Positions 21,714-34,380 of a stretch of 64,000 nucleotides of DNA are shown piece after piece. A program made the translations under genes and the position numbers. The stretch lies in NCBI GenBank assembly GCA_030685235.1, contig MU839163.1, positions 141,156 to 205,155 of the forward strand. The letters run 5' to 3'. The stretch is from Copromyces sp. CBS 386.78 (Eukaryota; Ascomycota; Sordariomycetes; Sordariales; Sordariaceae). Every line of letters begins with the position of its first letter. The first letter of the stretch is position 1. Under the pieces are notes generated by a model that saw nothing but the letters and a program-made list of their open reading frames with translations, had not been told where the DNA came from and did no database searches.

Positions 21714-24700
21714 CTCTTGCGTATCAGACAAGAAGTAAGGTATAGTCTCGATCTTACAGATAGAAAGTAAGTCAGTAGGCCTCTCGCTTCTCTCGGGGAC
21801 GTAGCCGGAGCCAGTCACTGGTCTGATTGGCCGGCGGTCATTGTCCGCCTCTTCTTGCCAGAGTGGGATTAGGTTCATGTTAGGTAAACTCCAGCGATGT
21901 GTAGGGAAAGTTCCTGCATTGAACCTCCTTGCTTCTTCCCCGACTGCACCCCCTCTTGCTTTTCCAGGCCGTCGAGGCTCTCGCCGGCTTCACTTTCACC
22001 CTTCATAGGCCGGCCGGCTTCGCTGTCCGGTGTTGCGTTGCTTCGCAAATATTCATGCAGCAAAAGGAGGGGCTTCGGCGGTTAGTCCTTTTGAGACAGG
22101 TCGGCTGTTGAATGGTTGGTATGTTGAGCCGTTGGCGACGGTACATGCTAGGTGAGATATCGAGGTCCTGAGTCGTTTAGACGCGGAAGAAGAAAAAAGC
22201 AGTAAGCCGGGAATGTGAGATCGAGAGGTTGCATGAGCAGAAAGAGATTCGAAGCTAGGTGAATAACATAGCATTGTAGCGAGGAAGCGATCGAGGTGGT
22301 GCTATGCCGCCTTGAACGCCTTGGGTAGCAGCAGCAGCAGAAGGAATGAGAGAGTAAGAAATGAAAGCAAAAGTGATGTGTCAGTTATCAGATGCTCCAG
22401 GTGAGCAAAGGGCCAAAAGGAAGGGGGGGAGAGGGATTATGGACGAACCTAATGGACTTTTGAACGAGTGACATGCTACCGTAATTCTTTGACCTGCTGC
22501 CTAATAGTTTTTCTATCATCCCACGATATCTCACGCTCTCTCGATGCAACTAAAGCCTGACAGGCTAAGCTTGCTGCCTCAAAGATTGTGAGCTGGTCGG
22601 TACGTATGAGCTCGTACTCAATATAAGGGACACTCCTAGGCGCCACATGCCGAATACCTTACTTTCCAGGCCCGTGTCGTTGATCATCCCTTGAGCCCTG
22701 CCAAACCCCTGTATCCCTTTGTTTGACCCTAAACCTGGTCCCTGTTCTTGTTTCTGTCCGGCCTTGTCTGTTGGGCTGGATCTCTTTGTTCCTGGCGCCT
22801 CCAATGCCGAGTGCATGGTTGTGTGTGGGTGGGGTGAGTCCGGCAGCGATGTTGTCTTTCTGGGGTTGTACTCTTAGAAATGGCTGTTGGGTCCCAGGTA
22901 CAAGGGATGATAGTGTGCGCTGTCCCACCCAAGCTACATATGAATAGGGTAAGTCCGTTGAGCCAGTAGGAGCCGTCGGTCGGTATGTGGGAGGTGGTTG
23001 CGGCTTGCCATGTATCGTGTCAACTCTGAAACACTGTGAAGTGGCACTTTTTGAGGTGGTGACATACTGTGTGAACTGCGTTATCTGTGGAAATGATCCA
23101 AAGGATGAAATGAATCAAGTCAGTGAACCGAGAGTCGATGATTTGATGAGAGTCCGAGGGATATCGTATGATAGCTACTCCCGATATGATAGTTACTGAA
23201 CATCGGTCGCGGGATGCCTATATGCAGAGAGTGCAGGCAGATAGTCAGTTGGGGGAAATGTGATTCTCGCCCAAGCAGGACAGTACAGTCGCCACCCCGT
23301 CATCATTGTTGACGGGTCAGAGCTAAAGTAGCTTTTCCGTTATGATCATCAATCTCTCACCCGGAGGCGTACCCGGCCCGTTCGTGATGCGCTGGATGCC
23401 CGCCGCTAGTTTGGATATGGCTACCGTTAGGTAAATCCCATGGCGTGAAACTTGCGGTCAACAACGTGTAATAACACAGTTCCTTGTGGTCGTAGGTTTT
23501 AATTGCGGTAGTGTGGTAACACAAAAGCGGTCGCATGCGCGGTCAACCTTCTTCCAGGGCCGGGTCGTGTTCAACAGAGAGACAAATTTCAAGTGCGATA
23601 GGTATACATCGTAAAGGCGGTAAGTTGGAGACATGCTGTTGACAAACAGGGACTTGCGGGCGGTCGCTCATGGATACCTGCCCACTAGGTGTCAGTCCAC
23701 TGTGGAAACAACAAGTGGTAGGTATGTAGCACTCGTGGCCTCAAGGTTGTGTTATACAGAGATGCGGTGGGAAAGAGCACTGGGGAAACACAAGTGAGCC
23801 ATAGTGAGGGTGGTGTGCGAGATCGGGTGGTACAGATCGCAGACAAACATGCCGCTTCCCGTCACGGAGGAGTCCATGGGGCTTTACAGGGCACACAAGG
23901 CACACCCACAGAGCGACCAATGTATCCCATGTTATTTCTAGGATGCTGTTGTGCCGTGTGCTGCGTAACGCAATTACACCACCCAACCTGATGTGATCCG
24001 ATCTTTGTGTAACGTACTCGATTGAAGGTGAGGAGGCAAGGCCACAAAAGTAATCGGAGAGGTGGCGTATCTCGATGCTGTAAGTTCCACTTAAAGGTGG
24101 CTGGGCCGATTATTGATGAGTTTGACGGTTTTCATCACAAATGCAAATATGAAGTCGCGGTTGATTGTAAGTTGTACTGCGTAGCTCATCCAGTAAGCTC
24201 ATTGAAAGGGTAAATATCGGGTAGACTTACCAAGGCTTACATGGAGGACCGTATATGCTGCGTGGTTTGACACATACGTATCCTCAGCGTTCACACGGTC
24301 AAGTGAATGCTTCCAGTTCCGTGGGGGTGGTAAGCGTTCGGACTGGACCGATCGGTAGTCACTGCCAGGTTTGTTCAAGTGAGCAGCCGTCTTTGGATGG
24401 GATAAGCGAGAACGAGGGCCCCATCGTTATGTGATGGAGGCGCTGCTTGTTTGACCAACACGTTTTGTGATTTGGACGGAGGGACGGGAGAGGAATATTC
24501 CGAGTGATGAAGGGTGTGAAGTCGACTCGAGAGTTGCATTCGACCAAGTGTGGTGACAAAAGAAGGTCTTACATCGGCCGTCGACGCTCTGCTCCCGGTT
24601 ATGGTTGCCTTATCACCGCAGAATGTATGAGACGACGCCAACGGGGTAACCGAAAGGTGGTTGGAGACTAGAAGTACTCACCCTCCTGGAGAATGATTGC

Positions 24701-26642
24701 CTCGTAAGGGCCTTTGGGGGCTGTTGCGGGATTGAAGGGTAGGGGCAGAAATGCGCCACTTGAGGACGGAAAAGGAGCAAGCTGCGATCTATAACCCTGC
24801 CCATGCCCATGCCCAAGTTCATGCCATGTTCTTACGCCCCTTAAGGCACCATTGTTATTTTGAAACAAACGTAGTCCCTAATGCCTCGCTCACTGTGTCG
24901 TACGTAATGCCCTGTATTCTGTAACTGAATTGCGGAGACGTAACCGGTTAGCGCCATTGCAAACTCCTTTGATACCTTCACAGACTCGGGTCTGGATCTT
25001 ACATGTTCCTTTAAACTAGTATGTTTGTTGTCCTGTAACTACGTTGCGACGTGACCTCTGGTTCTTCCCTTACTTCGTGACTCGGGCTCGATTGGCCAAG
25101 ATATACTGCAGGCATTGTCAACTTTGGCCAAACGGCCCGTAATATGGGCGAAGATCTATCAGAAGCGCTGCTTGGGGGAATATGTATGTTGAATGACAAA
25201 CTTGAATTGCCCTGCAGTGCAGCGTAGCCTCGTGTAGGATCAACTGCGGCGTAGCACTCTACCCCATAAATCCTCCCGAGCCAGTCAAGATGTGCTCGAT
25301 GAGGGGGAAGTTCCAAGAACAGTAAGCTTATGAGCACTATGTCACAATTAGCAACATGTCCCGTTCTCTGCACAAAAGTAACCATGAGCATGTCCAATTT
25401 CTCAAGTGCTGTCTCAAGGTGGCTTGCCTTGCTTGTCAAGAAGGGACCACTTTCGGGTCGTATTACTCGGATCCGTGACCCGTGATAATGTCAAGCGTTA
25501 AATTCAAGCTTGATCACTGGCTTGCCAGTTGGTGATTTCTCAAGAAGAGCTTTGGATACCACCGAGGACGAAAAGCAAAGCACTAATAGTGTATCAGGTT
25601 AGCTGGGCACTGATGGGACCAACAGTCGGTCGATGTACGTACGTTGCTTTTGCGGGCTCATGCAGGCAAATAGCATGGCTTATTGAAACGAGGCCCCCGG
25701 TCGTCTACTGGCCCCCAAAGACAACCTCAACATCCTGAGAGTATGTTTTTCACTCTATTGTGATAATGGCGCCGTATTCGTCTAAAAGGATGTACAACAG
25801 TAGGAGTTTGGTCCAACTGGGGTACACCTTGCAACGGTCAGGACGTCAAGCTGCGTGAAGAATCCATTTGGGGTCCCCGAAAGGTGTCTTGTTTTGCCGG
25901 CAAACAAGCTCGTCGGCCCGTTGGATTTGGTCTCATTCCTCGGGATGCCCTTGATGTTCGTATCAACGGTTAGGGTACATACCATCCGCACACCCCAGTC
26001 TCCCTAGAACCTTCGAAGAGCCATGATCCATGCGTGATACCTTAGCACGGAACATTGCCTGGTGATGTGTCTGACATGATCGTAAGCGCGCTTCACCGGG
26101 TTGATCATGCCGATAAACAGACCAATAAGTGACTGTTATACCCATATACACAGGCGCAATTTTGCTTTTTCCAGTCACTTGAGCAGGATCTGGCAGCCAG
26201 CTCGATGAGCAGGCCAGACAATGGTGGCAGGTCACCTACAGCACCCGCTCCCCAAACTAGTACATATCAAGCCCACTTGTCGTGGCGGTATCAATGGTCG
26301 ACAACTTGAAGTAGTAAAGCAGAGTACAATGTGCAATCAACCAAACGATGTGGGGGAAGTTCTTGTATTCAAAACAGGGCAAGAAAAGAAGCAAGACACC
26401 GAAGCAACCAACAGCGTTCCCATAGCCCACCATTATGCACCCTTTCGCGTCATCCAAGCCAGACCAAAGAAACCCAAACCCAGTTAGGGTGTCTCACAAC
26501 ACTGATACAGCCGCCTTCAGATACCCTTGCAAGGGCCCCGGGGTATTTGCTCACCATGGCGGCAGAATCCGCGGTTTTATGCAATCGAACCCAAATCCAA
26601 CGCCAACTCCAGAGCACGACAGAACGGTAACGAAAGGGGTAT

Positions 26643-27733
26643 TTAACTCGCAAGCAGGTTATTTAGCCCATACCGAGAATCAGGCTGGCTTACTACCCGC
26701 TGGATCTCGGTGTCGTGAAACACTCTGTGAAATACTTCCAAGTCGGAAGGACAAGCGGCGGCAGCGGCGCTGCTAAGAGTTTCCCTGGCCTTCTTGGCAA
26801 GATCCTCCAGGATTAGTCTGCTGGTACTTTGATTTGGGTCCTCAAAGACAAAGGCCACGGAGCAGATACGCCCACGCAGGTCGGGGTCGTAGAGCAAGAC
26901 TTCCCGCCACATCTCGGCCACCTCTTGGGGCGGGTTGCGGTAGCCATTGCCAAGGCCGAAGTCACCAATGACTAGTTGTGTATGGCCGTTGTAGGCTGCA
27001 ATTCGGAGTGCTCCTCGTAGCAAGTCCTTCAACATGTCGCGCTCCTTTTCAAAGGAGAACTTTGTTCCGTTTTGCGTAAGTTTAGGCCAGCGGGTAGGAT
27101 GGACTGAAATAACAGGGATAGACTGCCACTGCTCGGGCGGAAGCTTCTCATATCTGTCGTGAGGACCTCGGAATACAACTAAAGCACGCACGGTCAGAAA
27201 GTAGTTTATAACATGCCAATTGCTAGTACTAACCGACGTCTCGCGAGTAAATACCACCGTGGGTTGGGATGGGGTAATTCTCAGTCACTGTCGATCCTGG
27301 CGCAGGTGTTGCCAAGTTCGCGGAGAGAGTGCTTCGGCGGCATAGGCGTTCCTCGTAGCCAACGGCTCCGGTTTCCCAATCTCCGCCTGGTCGTTTATCG
27401 TTGGCCGCGCAGATGAAGGCTACCGAGTGTGGTTCTGTGGTCTGCTTCGCCCAGTTTAAGGCACAGTCGACCGGATCGCCGTTGTAGACAACTAGGGGTT
27501 GGTGATTAGACAGGAATGACATGTCTCGGAAGCGTGGGGGTCTCACAGAACTGGGGAGGGGTAATATCGTGAGGTCTCTGTTGGAAGTTGATCTGCACTA
27601 GCGGTTGGTGCAAAAGATAGGAGCTGATGTCCCACGTGCCCAACGACCTGATGTAGGGGATGTGTTGCCTCTTGGTTTCGGCAGCCACTTCAGACGGCTT
27701 GGGCCTGGATGATCTTGAAGATCCGGGAGCCAT
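26643..27733 (-). CDS. Microbial-type poly(ADP-ribose) glycohydrolase (TIGR02452/DUF2263 family)
   Basis: This family removes ADP-ribose polymers from proteins with a macrodomain-like fold. I join three exons on the minus strand: 27733-27547, 27491-27234 and 27178-26643, with two 55-nt introns (donors GTGAGA and GTTAGT, acceptors CTAG and TTTAG). Both junctions keep frame and give 326 residues. The start ATG at 27733 gives MAPGSSRSSRPKPSE. Family signatures follow: VAFICAANDKRPGG, YEERLCRRSTL, YSRDVVVFRGP, PVISVHPTRWP and LVIGDFGLGNGYRNPP. Catalytic Glu109 and Glu110 are present, but the loop reads PGGDWETGAVGYEE, with Asp100 where bacterial enzymes have the third Gly and Tyr108 where they have Gln. 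It diverges from the AsnRS gene, 2.9 kb away. The family call is firm; activity is inferred. Confidence 0.88.
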
Positions 27734-28280
27734 TGTGAATGTGCTACGAAGCAAGCGAAAGGTTACTGGAGGTGTTGTGGTAAGACGAGAGTGCAGTAGA
27801 CGCTTGAAGTGTGACTGTGGATCATGGGGTTGCGATGGTGGTAAGGAGAGGATACGATGGCGTTCTTATAGACGACCAGGGAAATTCCAGTGAAACTAAT
27901 GGACAAGAGGATGTGAAAAAGCAGCAAGCAACGGCCACAAACAGCCGCGGTGAATCATGTACAAAGAAGCAAAACCTAGACTACGGCTGTTGGCGAGATC
28001 TGGAAACCAACCCCGGATGGCGGCCTGGTCGCTGCCCTGGGTAGGAATGCATTTGGTGCATATCGAAAAGAGAAATGGGGTCGTGTAACTGAGCATGTCT
28101 TGTCTTGGACTAGACTAGGAGATATGGCGGGCATATGGGGAGCCTGGTAGGCCTGTAGACCTTGGGCGTTGGTTAGCCAATGCTTTGCGGGCAGAAGAGA
28201 CAATGGTCACCATACCTTTACCGGCTACATGATCAGTTTTTGCGGTCTGCGAGATCTGTCAGAAACAAATCACCGCCGCC

Positions 28281-28312
28281 GTGCTACCGTGCTACCGTGT
28301 TACCATGCTACA
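28281..28312 (+). repeat. 8-bp tandem repeat, four units
   Basis: Two exact GTGCTACC units are followed by GTGTTACC and ATGCTACA. The last two differ by one and two bases. Confidence 0.85.
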
Positions 28313-30160
28313 GCAGGGTTCCAGGTCTGTGGTAGCCGGGATGAGGTCCATGGACCACGGACCATGACAATGGTACTGTGAGGAAGAATTGCCTACTGGC
28401 CACGAGCAGTGACTTGCCTTGGGTGATGGACCCGAGGGCAGTGTCTACACAGTGGCCCAGGTAGTAGAGGTAGACCATTGGGGGTTGCAGGGCCAGTATT
28501 GTTCACACACCTACCGTACCTCCCCTTTCTGGCCCCTTTCTGGCCCCCTTTCCCACCTCCCCCCTCCTGCCCCATCCTGCTGACGCCGGCTACCGAGACT
28601 CGGTATGGCAGGCTACTGCTGTGTTGCAGCTTATACGCCATCTTGAGTCAATCTGGTACTCCTGCGCCTCGCGGGACCAGTGTGCTGGGGCTACCGATAC
28701 AAGCTCCCGGCGGGTATCCAGTGCGCAAGGCTGGGGGGGTTGACTGAGATATCGAGGACAGAGGCCGCTCTCCGTCGCTATTATGAGACCGGTGATGAGT
28801 CTTGACGTCCGTAGCAATGCTGGTATTGCTTGCTCAGTGCAGCAAACGTGGTCTTGAGTAGAGACATGGGAATCTAAACGGACTCAGCTCATCTGGATAT
28901 CTGGAACAGGGAGCAGGCGAGGAGGAGGCAGACGGGCAGGTGGCCAGACCGGCGGCATGTCCAGCCAGTTTTGACTCTGATCCTGTACATGGTCGCCAGC
29001 CGTTTGTTGGTTGCCTGTCTTGGCTGTAAGGAGCAATAAGCGTGCTTGGGCGTCCATCCAGCCCAGCAGAAGCAACCGGACTCAGGCAGGACGTCGCAGG
29101 AGGCTACATCATGGGGGCGAGAACGCCGCCAATGCAACAGTACGATTAGGATGGCTGTCGCCTTGATTGATGGCAAATAGACTATCGGCATCTCAGCAGG
29201 ATCGGGGCGACGTCTGGTATCCAAGACCGGTTAGCAATGGAGTGAATGGTGTCAGTGGGTTGCCAGCTCAAGAGGCGGGATGAGGTGATGACTGGAGGAC
29301 GAGGCAGATTCCTTGTTCCGGATAGGTCGAGATAGGCCTGGACGGGAATACCGTCGACTTGGAACATGGTAGACAGTGGGCGTAGTTGAAAAGCGAAGAG
29401 GGAAATGAGGCCATTCGGGTTTTGGGCGTGCACTCGATCCTTGGAAGTTGCAGTGTCAGAGTGTCCATCTCCCATGTTCCGCCCGCTTGCACTCCAATTC
29501 TTCCACTTCCACTCGAGGAGGGGAAACACGCTTGAAGTGGAAAGACCCAAGGCAGGTCAGCTGTCAGAGTTTTCGTTCTTTCCAATTCTGTCACCAATTG
29601 AGGTCATCCATCTGGGCAGCCATTGTGAAGAGAATGGAAGTCTCAGCTCTGAGGAAGGCGCGGAGTGCAGTGTCAGCGGTGCTTGCAGTGCAGTGGTTGT
29701 TGACACAAAGAACTGCAGGTGCGGACAGTGACAGCTCACTGGCAGCCCCCGGTGGGTGTGTGGGTATGTAGGTAGCCTGTGGAGCCACTCACCTCATGCC
29801 ACTGCCCTGCCAGTGCCACTGCAGTGCTCGCCTCACCATGTTGCTTTGCTCGTCCTCAGTCCTCACCTCAGTCGAGTCCCAATCACTTTTCCAAGTTGCA
29901 ATCGGCTCACCGAAGCCGAACATCGGTGAATGTTGCCCGGAATAGTCGAAACGAAGACGCTCGGGCCACCAATGTTATCTCCGTTGCCAATCTCATCCCA
30001 ATCTTACCTGCTCTGTGTGTGCCCTGTGTCTTTGATCGATTCGAGCTTCAACCTCAAATGAACCACAACCCTTGCATCTGATACCATACGAAACAACGGG
30101 AAAGGGATCGCGGCTCGATGGTCTACGATCCGCAATTTCACGATCCAAGCGAACGAATCA

Positions 30161-30199
30161 TCCATCCATCTATCTATCCATTCATCCATCCATTCATTT
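30161..30199 (+). repeat. CATC/TATC-type tetranucleotide repeat
   Basis: An imperfect (CATC)n/(TATC)n run lies about 0.4 kb upstream of the AsnRS start. Confidence 0.8.
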
Positions 30200-30270
30200 A
30201 TCCCAAAAAATTGCCATCCTCAACGGTCTCCGACTCCAAATGTGGCTGTGAGTAATGGAAGGTACCTCTA

Positions 30271-30300
30271 GGTAGGTGGGTAGGTAGGTAGGTAGGTTGG
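30271..30300 (+). repeat. (GGTA)n tetranucleotide repeat
   Basis: A near-perfect GGTA array with two T/G variants lies in the AsnRS upstream region. The same TAGG motif recurs elsewhere in the window (for example 19275-19313). Confidence 0.85.
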
Positions 30301-30615
30301 TGGCCAGTGCGTTACCTCAAACGTCGGGTGCCTGCCAAGCATTTTCTCCCCCCAGCGCCAAAGCGCCTCTCCGGCCGTAACACAACGCTAACAGCGACTC
30401 CCTGGAACTGCCGCTGGACTCCGCCTAAATTGCGCCCGTTTCGTCGCCGGCAACAGGAGTGGGAGTCTGAGACTGGCAGCTTGATATCGATCATATGCTG
30501 CGGCCCGAAAACATATTTCAGTCTATAGTCTCGTCTCTCTCTTCTACGTCAAAGTCCAGATTGAGGACTCGGAGAGGAGGAGGAGATAATCGCGACTCGG
30601 TCCCGGATTTGAGCC

Positions 30616-32597
30616 ATGTCGTCCGCTGCCGCCATGATCAGAATGAAGATGGCGATGAGGAGGTCTATTTTCACTACCCAAGGCTCATCGACATTCCGGG
30701 TAATGAGAGGGATGCGCAGTGTGGTCCTCGCTCGCCATCAACCGCGACCACCGCTCGGCAAAGATCTCGACCAGGGCCACATCTCCCGCCGCACCATCTC
30801 CAGCTCATCTCCACGACGAGTGCAGCATATCGATCTGAAAGAACTCGAGCGATTGGTAAAAGAAGCTCAAGAACGCCTAAAGAAACTGGAGGATGAGGCA
30901 GGGGAACCACTCAAGAGAACGACCCCATTGCACATGTCGATTGCCGAGTGCCTCCGGTGGAAGCCAGAATCGGAGGAGGACAATGTGGTCGTCCAAGGCT
31001 ACGTCCGGTCCGTCCGGGGCATGAAAACCCACCGCTTCGTTTCTCTCGGCGACGGGTCCTCGCTGGCTCCTCTGCAGGCCGTCGTCCCCGTCGACACCAA
31101 CCAGGCCGAAGGGTGCGATCACTACCTCCACTACCTCCTCCCGTGCAATATCTCCGAGCTTCATTATGCGTGTCTCGGATACCAAAAGTGCAGCATCAAA
31201 TACTGACTCGGTCTCGTTTTCCGCAGCCTGGCCATCGGCGCTGCTGTCCGTCTCACTGGCAAATGGGTGGCCTCGCCTGGCGCGTCCCAGTCTCATGAAA
31301 TGCAAGTGACCCAGGTCGACATCCTGGGCCCGTCCGATGCAAAGGTCAGTCAGTTTGCCTACTATGCCGCCCTGCTCTGCTTACTGCGAGTGACTGTCTG
31401 TCTCTGACACACCACCCACACATCAAGACTTTCCCCATCCAAAAGAAATATCAGACACCAGAGTACCTCCGCACAATCCCCCACTTGCGGCCGAGAACCC
31501 CCATCAATGCTGCCTTGCTGAAAATGCGCTCTGAGGCGGTCGCGGCCCTGACTCGTTTTTTTGCCGATCACGACTTTACTCAAACTCATCCGCCCATCCT
31601 CACTTCGTCGGATTGCGAAGGCGCTGGAGAAGTGTTTACCGTGGCTCCGGCGTCCAACATCGCTGAGCTTACCGACGAGGATAGCAAGAGCAAGATGTTC
31701 TTCCGCAACAAAAAGTATCTCACCGTGTCCACTCAGCTTCATCTCGAGGCCTTGGCTCAGTCTGTCGGTAATGTCTGGACCCTCTCTCCCGTTTTCCGCG
31801 CTGAAAAGAGCGATACTGCCCGTCATCTCAGCGAGTTCTACATGCTCGAGGCCGAGATGAGCTTTGTCAATGACCTCGACGAGGTCATGGACCTTGCAGA
31901 GGACATGATCCGTAACATGTGCATTACCATGTACGAATCGCATACAGTCCATGAGTTCCTTAACCGCGAGGGTCGCGTCGGTTCCGACCTCGTTCCTCCT
32001 GAGGAGGTGAACGCTCGGTGGGAGGGCATGATGGCGGAGGAGTGGCCGCGTTTAACATACACGGATGCTATCGAGTTCCTACAAGAGCATGCCGACGAGT
32101 TCGAACATAAGCCCGTCTGGACCGAAGGCCTGCATTCGGAGCACGAAAAGTTCATTGCCGAGCACGTCGGAGGCGGAAAGCCCGTCTTCGTCACCGACTA
32201 TCCTCGCGACATCAAGGCCTTCTACATGCGTGAAGGCCAGTCAATCCCAGACGATACCTGCCCGGGCCCTACGGTCGAGTGTTTCGACTTGTTGGTGCCC
32301 GACCTCTGCGAGATTGCCGGCGGATCCATGCGTGAACACCGTCTGGAGCCGCTGTTGGAGGCCATGAAGCGTCACAACATCGTTGCTGGAGAGTTCACCA
32401 GCTCTATGGATGGCAATGCTCCCACCGGTGCAAAGGCCGGCCCCCTGGACTGGTATGTCGACCTTCGCCGATGGGGCTGTGCTCCACATGGCGGCTTTGG
32501 AATCGGTTTTGATCGACTCCTCTGCTACTTGACTGGCGTCCAGACGATTCGGGACATGGTTTCTTTTCCTCGCTGGGTTGGCCGATGCGATTGTTAA
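30616..32597 (+). CDS. Asparaginyl-tRNA synthetase, probably mitochondrial
   Basis: This class IIb aminoacyl-tRNA synthetase charges tRNA-Asn. I join 30616-31112, 31227-31344 and 31428-32597, giving 594 residues. Intron 1 has an unusual GTGCGA donor but a perfect TACTGAC branch and a CAG end; intron 2 has GTCAGT and an AAG acceptor. Both junctions keep the frame. The N-terminus (MSSAAAMIRMKMAMRRSIF...) is rich in Arg, Ser and Met with few acidic residues, like a mitochondrial presequence. A helical stretch (KELERLVKEAQERLKKLEDE) follows, then the OB anticodon-binding domain (VVVQGYVRSVRGMKTHRFVS). Catalytic motifs are FTQTHPPILTSSDCEGAGE (motif 1 region), PVFRAEKS (motif 2) and GFGIGFDRLLCYLTGVQTIRD (motif 3). 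The end FPRW matches AsnRS/AspRS tails. AsnRS is preferred over AspRS on overall motif form; organelle targeting is inferred. Confidence 0.9.
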
Positions 32598-34343
32598 GGA
32601 ATCTTCGCCTTTCGGAAGAGGGCAATGTTCCCAGCGTTTGCTTCGGTGGCGCCCTTGTGCGACTTGTAACAGGGCATGCTGCTCGTCAAGGCTTGCCTAG
32701 CCTGGATGCGGGGGATAACGCCTTGGTGACACGAAGCTATGGGGCGATTGTTTTCGGACAAGATCTGGCCCACACCGCTCCATGGAATCGCAAATGCGCA
32801 CGAGGGAGGGCGCGCATCGATTGTCTCTCTCATCCATGAGGGGGCGGCAGAGGCGGCGTCAAGACACCCCATAGCTCGCGTGAGAGAGAAGTCGGTGTTG
32901 ACAGATTGATCTGGCGCCACACCTGAGAACTTTGTGACACCTTGGGCGCGACTTACGGCCTTATCATGTTTTCCAGAGAGGCCAACCTCGGATCTGAGCG
33001 CGGCTAGGTGCATTCCATACCCATACAGTCATTTCGATACCCGCGACAAAAGTCGATCTGACCGGCTCCAAAGCAGGACCCAAATCCCAACTCCTCTATC
33101 TTTGCTTGAATGGCACGGAATAACAAAGCTCCCGTTCCTCCTCCTGATATGAAGCCCACCGTTTTCGGTTTGTTAGCGCCACTACCTCAGCGTGACGAGA
33201 ATGCGCTCTGGTTTGTCAATATCGGGAAAAGGACAAACAAACACACGTTGAAGAAAGGAATCAGCAGGTCATCCACAAAATACACACAATTCTTCAGCCA
33301 ATGCCCAAAGTTATCGTTGCGCTCAACCAGATGCTCGACCTTAACACCCCGTGATTTTCCATCTGGATGGCGGCGACGGCAAGTTGAGCTACCGCGCCAT
33401 CACTACACCATGGGATGAAACATTGAATACTGTTTCATGAAGACACCGTGAACTTGTCATGAAAGACCCTTGCCAACCCACTTTCTATACCGCGAACAAT
33501 TGCCACATATGATAAGCCGCCATCTCTTCGTTTCATCGCCAACATGGATTTTGATGGCTGAAGTTTGTACGCCGAGTGGCGGCGACGACAACAACATTCG
33601 CACATGGGAATTTGTTGATTACCGATCCTCGTGTGAAATTCCATTTGACGATGTTTTGTATGATCTCTTCTTGCCTGACCCTGGCCAATCTATCTCCCTA
33701 GCCCCCGAACGCTCAGATCCATATCGGGAAACATCACTCATCATCATTCCCTTTGGGCCAGCGCCACCATTCAAGATCCAGAAACAAACGGACGAGGGGA
33801 GCTGGGAGCACAGGGGAGGCACTTGAAGAGTAGTTGCCGCAGCCAGCTCATCAATTAATTTTCCTTCGGCATGTCATAGAGACTACCTAGTGAACCACGA
33901 GTCTCACACCAGAAACCATCGGAATTAAAGGGGGAAGCAAGAAACCCATTCGCACCTTCCCTAACGCTCTTAACCCTCAGAAGATGATGAGGTTGATGAG
34001 GCGTTGGCTCCTTCAAATGGAAGGAACGAAGTCACTTGTTGGTCTATGCAGATCACGCAAGTCAGGATCCTTCAAAGCTTGCGACTGCACCTTCCCTCAG
34101 GATTCTGACGCCCGATTTTTTTTTTAAGAGATTGGCGGACTTTCCTTCAACCTATCAGCGGAAGAACAGTCCTGCCATGCAGCCAATCTTCTCCGCGCTC
34201 CCTTTGAATTTTGTCATTTTACCCATTTCACCTCTCCTCTTCCTGGCCCAGTGCAATTCATTTGGGCGAAAGTTGCGGCTTCTTATTGGCATGAATATAG
34301 GTAAGTATTCGTAACCTCTCACCTTGCCGCTACATCACCACAC

Positions 34344-34380
34344 GACACTCATGACACTCATGACACTCGGTGACACTCAA
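34344..34380 (+). repeat. 9-10 bp tandem repeat, four units
   Basis: Two exact GACACTCAT units are followed by GACACTCGGT and GACACTCAA. Confidence 0.85.

Larger units (their letters stand above)
18617..26642. other. Gene-poor spacer, 8.0 kb
   Basis: Between SEC24 and the PARG gene I find no supportable coding gene. Open frames are short (140 codons or fewer), lack the C-ending codon bias of the neighbours and resemble no family I know. Base composition is mixed, with normal CpA and TpG, so this is not a RIP-mutated relic. It holds scattered GGTA/CCTA motifs, a 20-bp palindrome (19294-19313) and a T-rich tract (21666-21713). Non-coding transcripts or regulatory DNA could be present but cannot be seen. 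Confidence 0.55.
27734..30615. promoter_or_regulatory. Divergent intergenic region between PARG (-) and AsnRS (+)
   Basis: This 2.9 kb spacer holds both upstream regions. No coding gene is supported. It contains an 8-bp tandem repeat at 28281-28312, tetranucleotide repeats at 30161-30199 and 30271-30300, and a 12-bp palindrome ggtccatggacc at 28345-28356. Confidence 0.55.

Noticed and set aside
33470..33826. 118-codon + strand frame
   Set aside because: It begins at a TTG rather than an ATG and has no recognisable motif or intron signals joining it to other frames.
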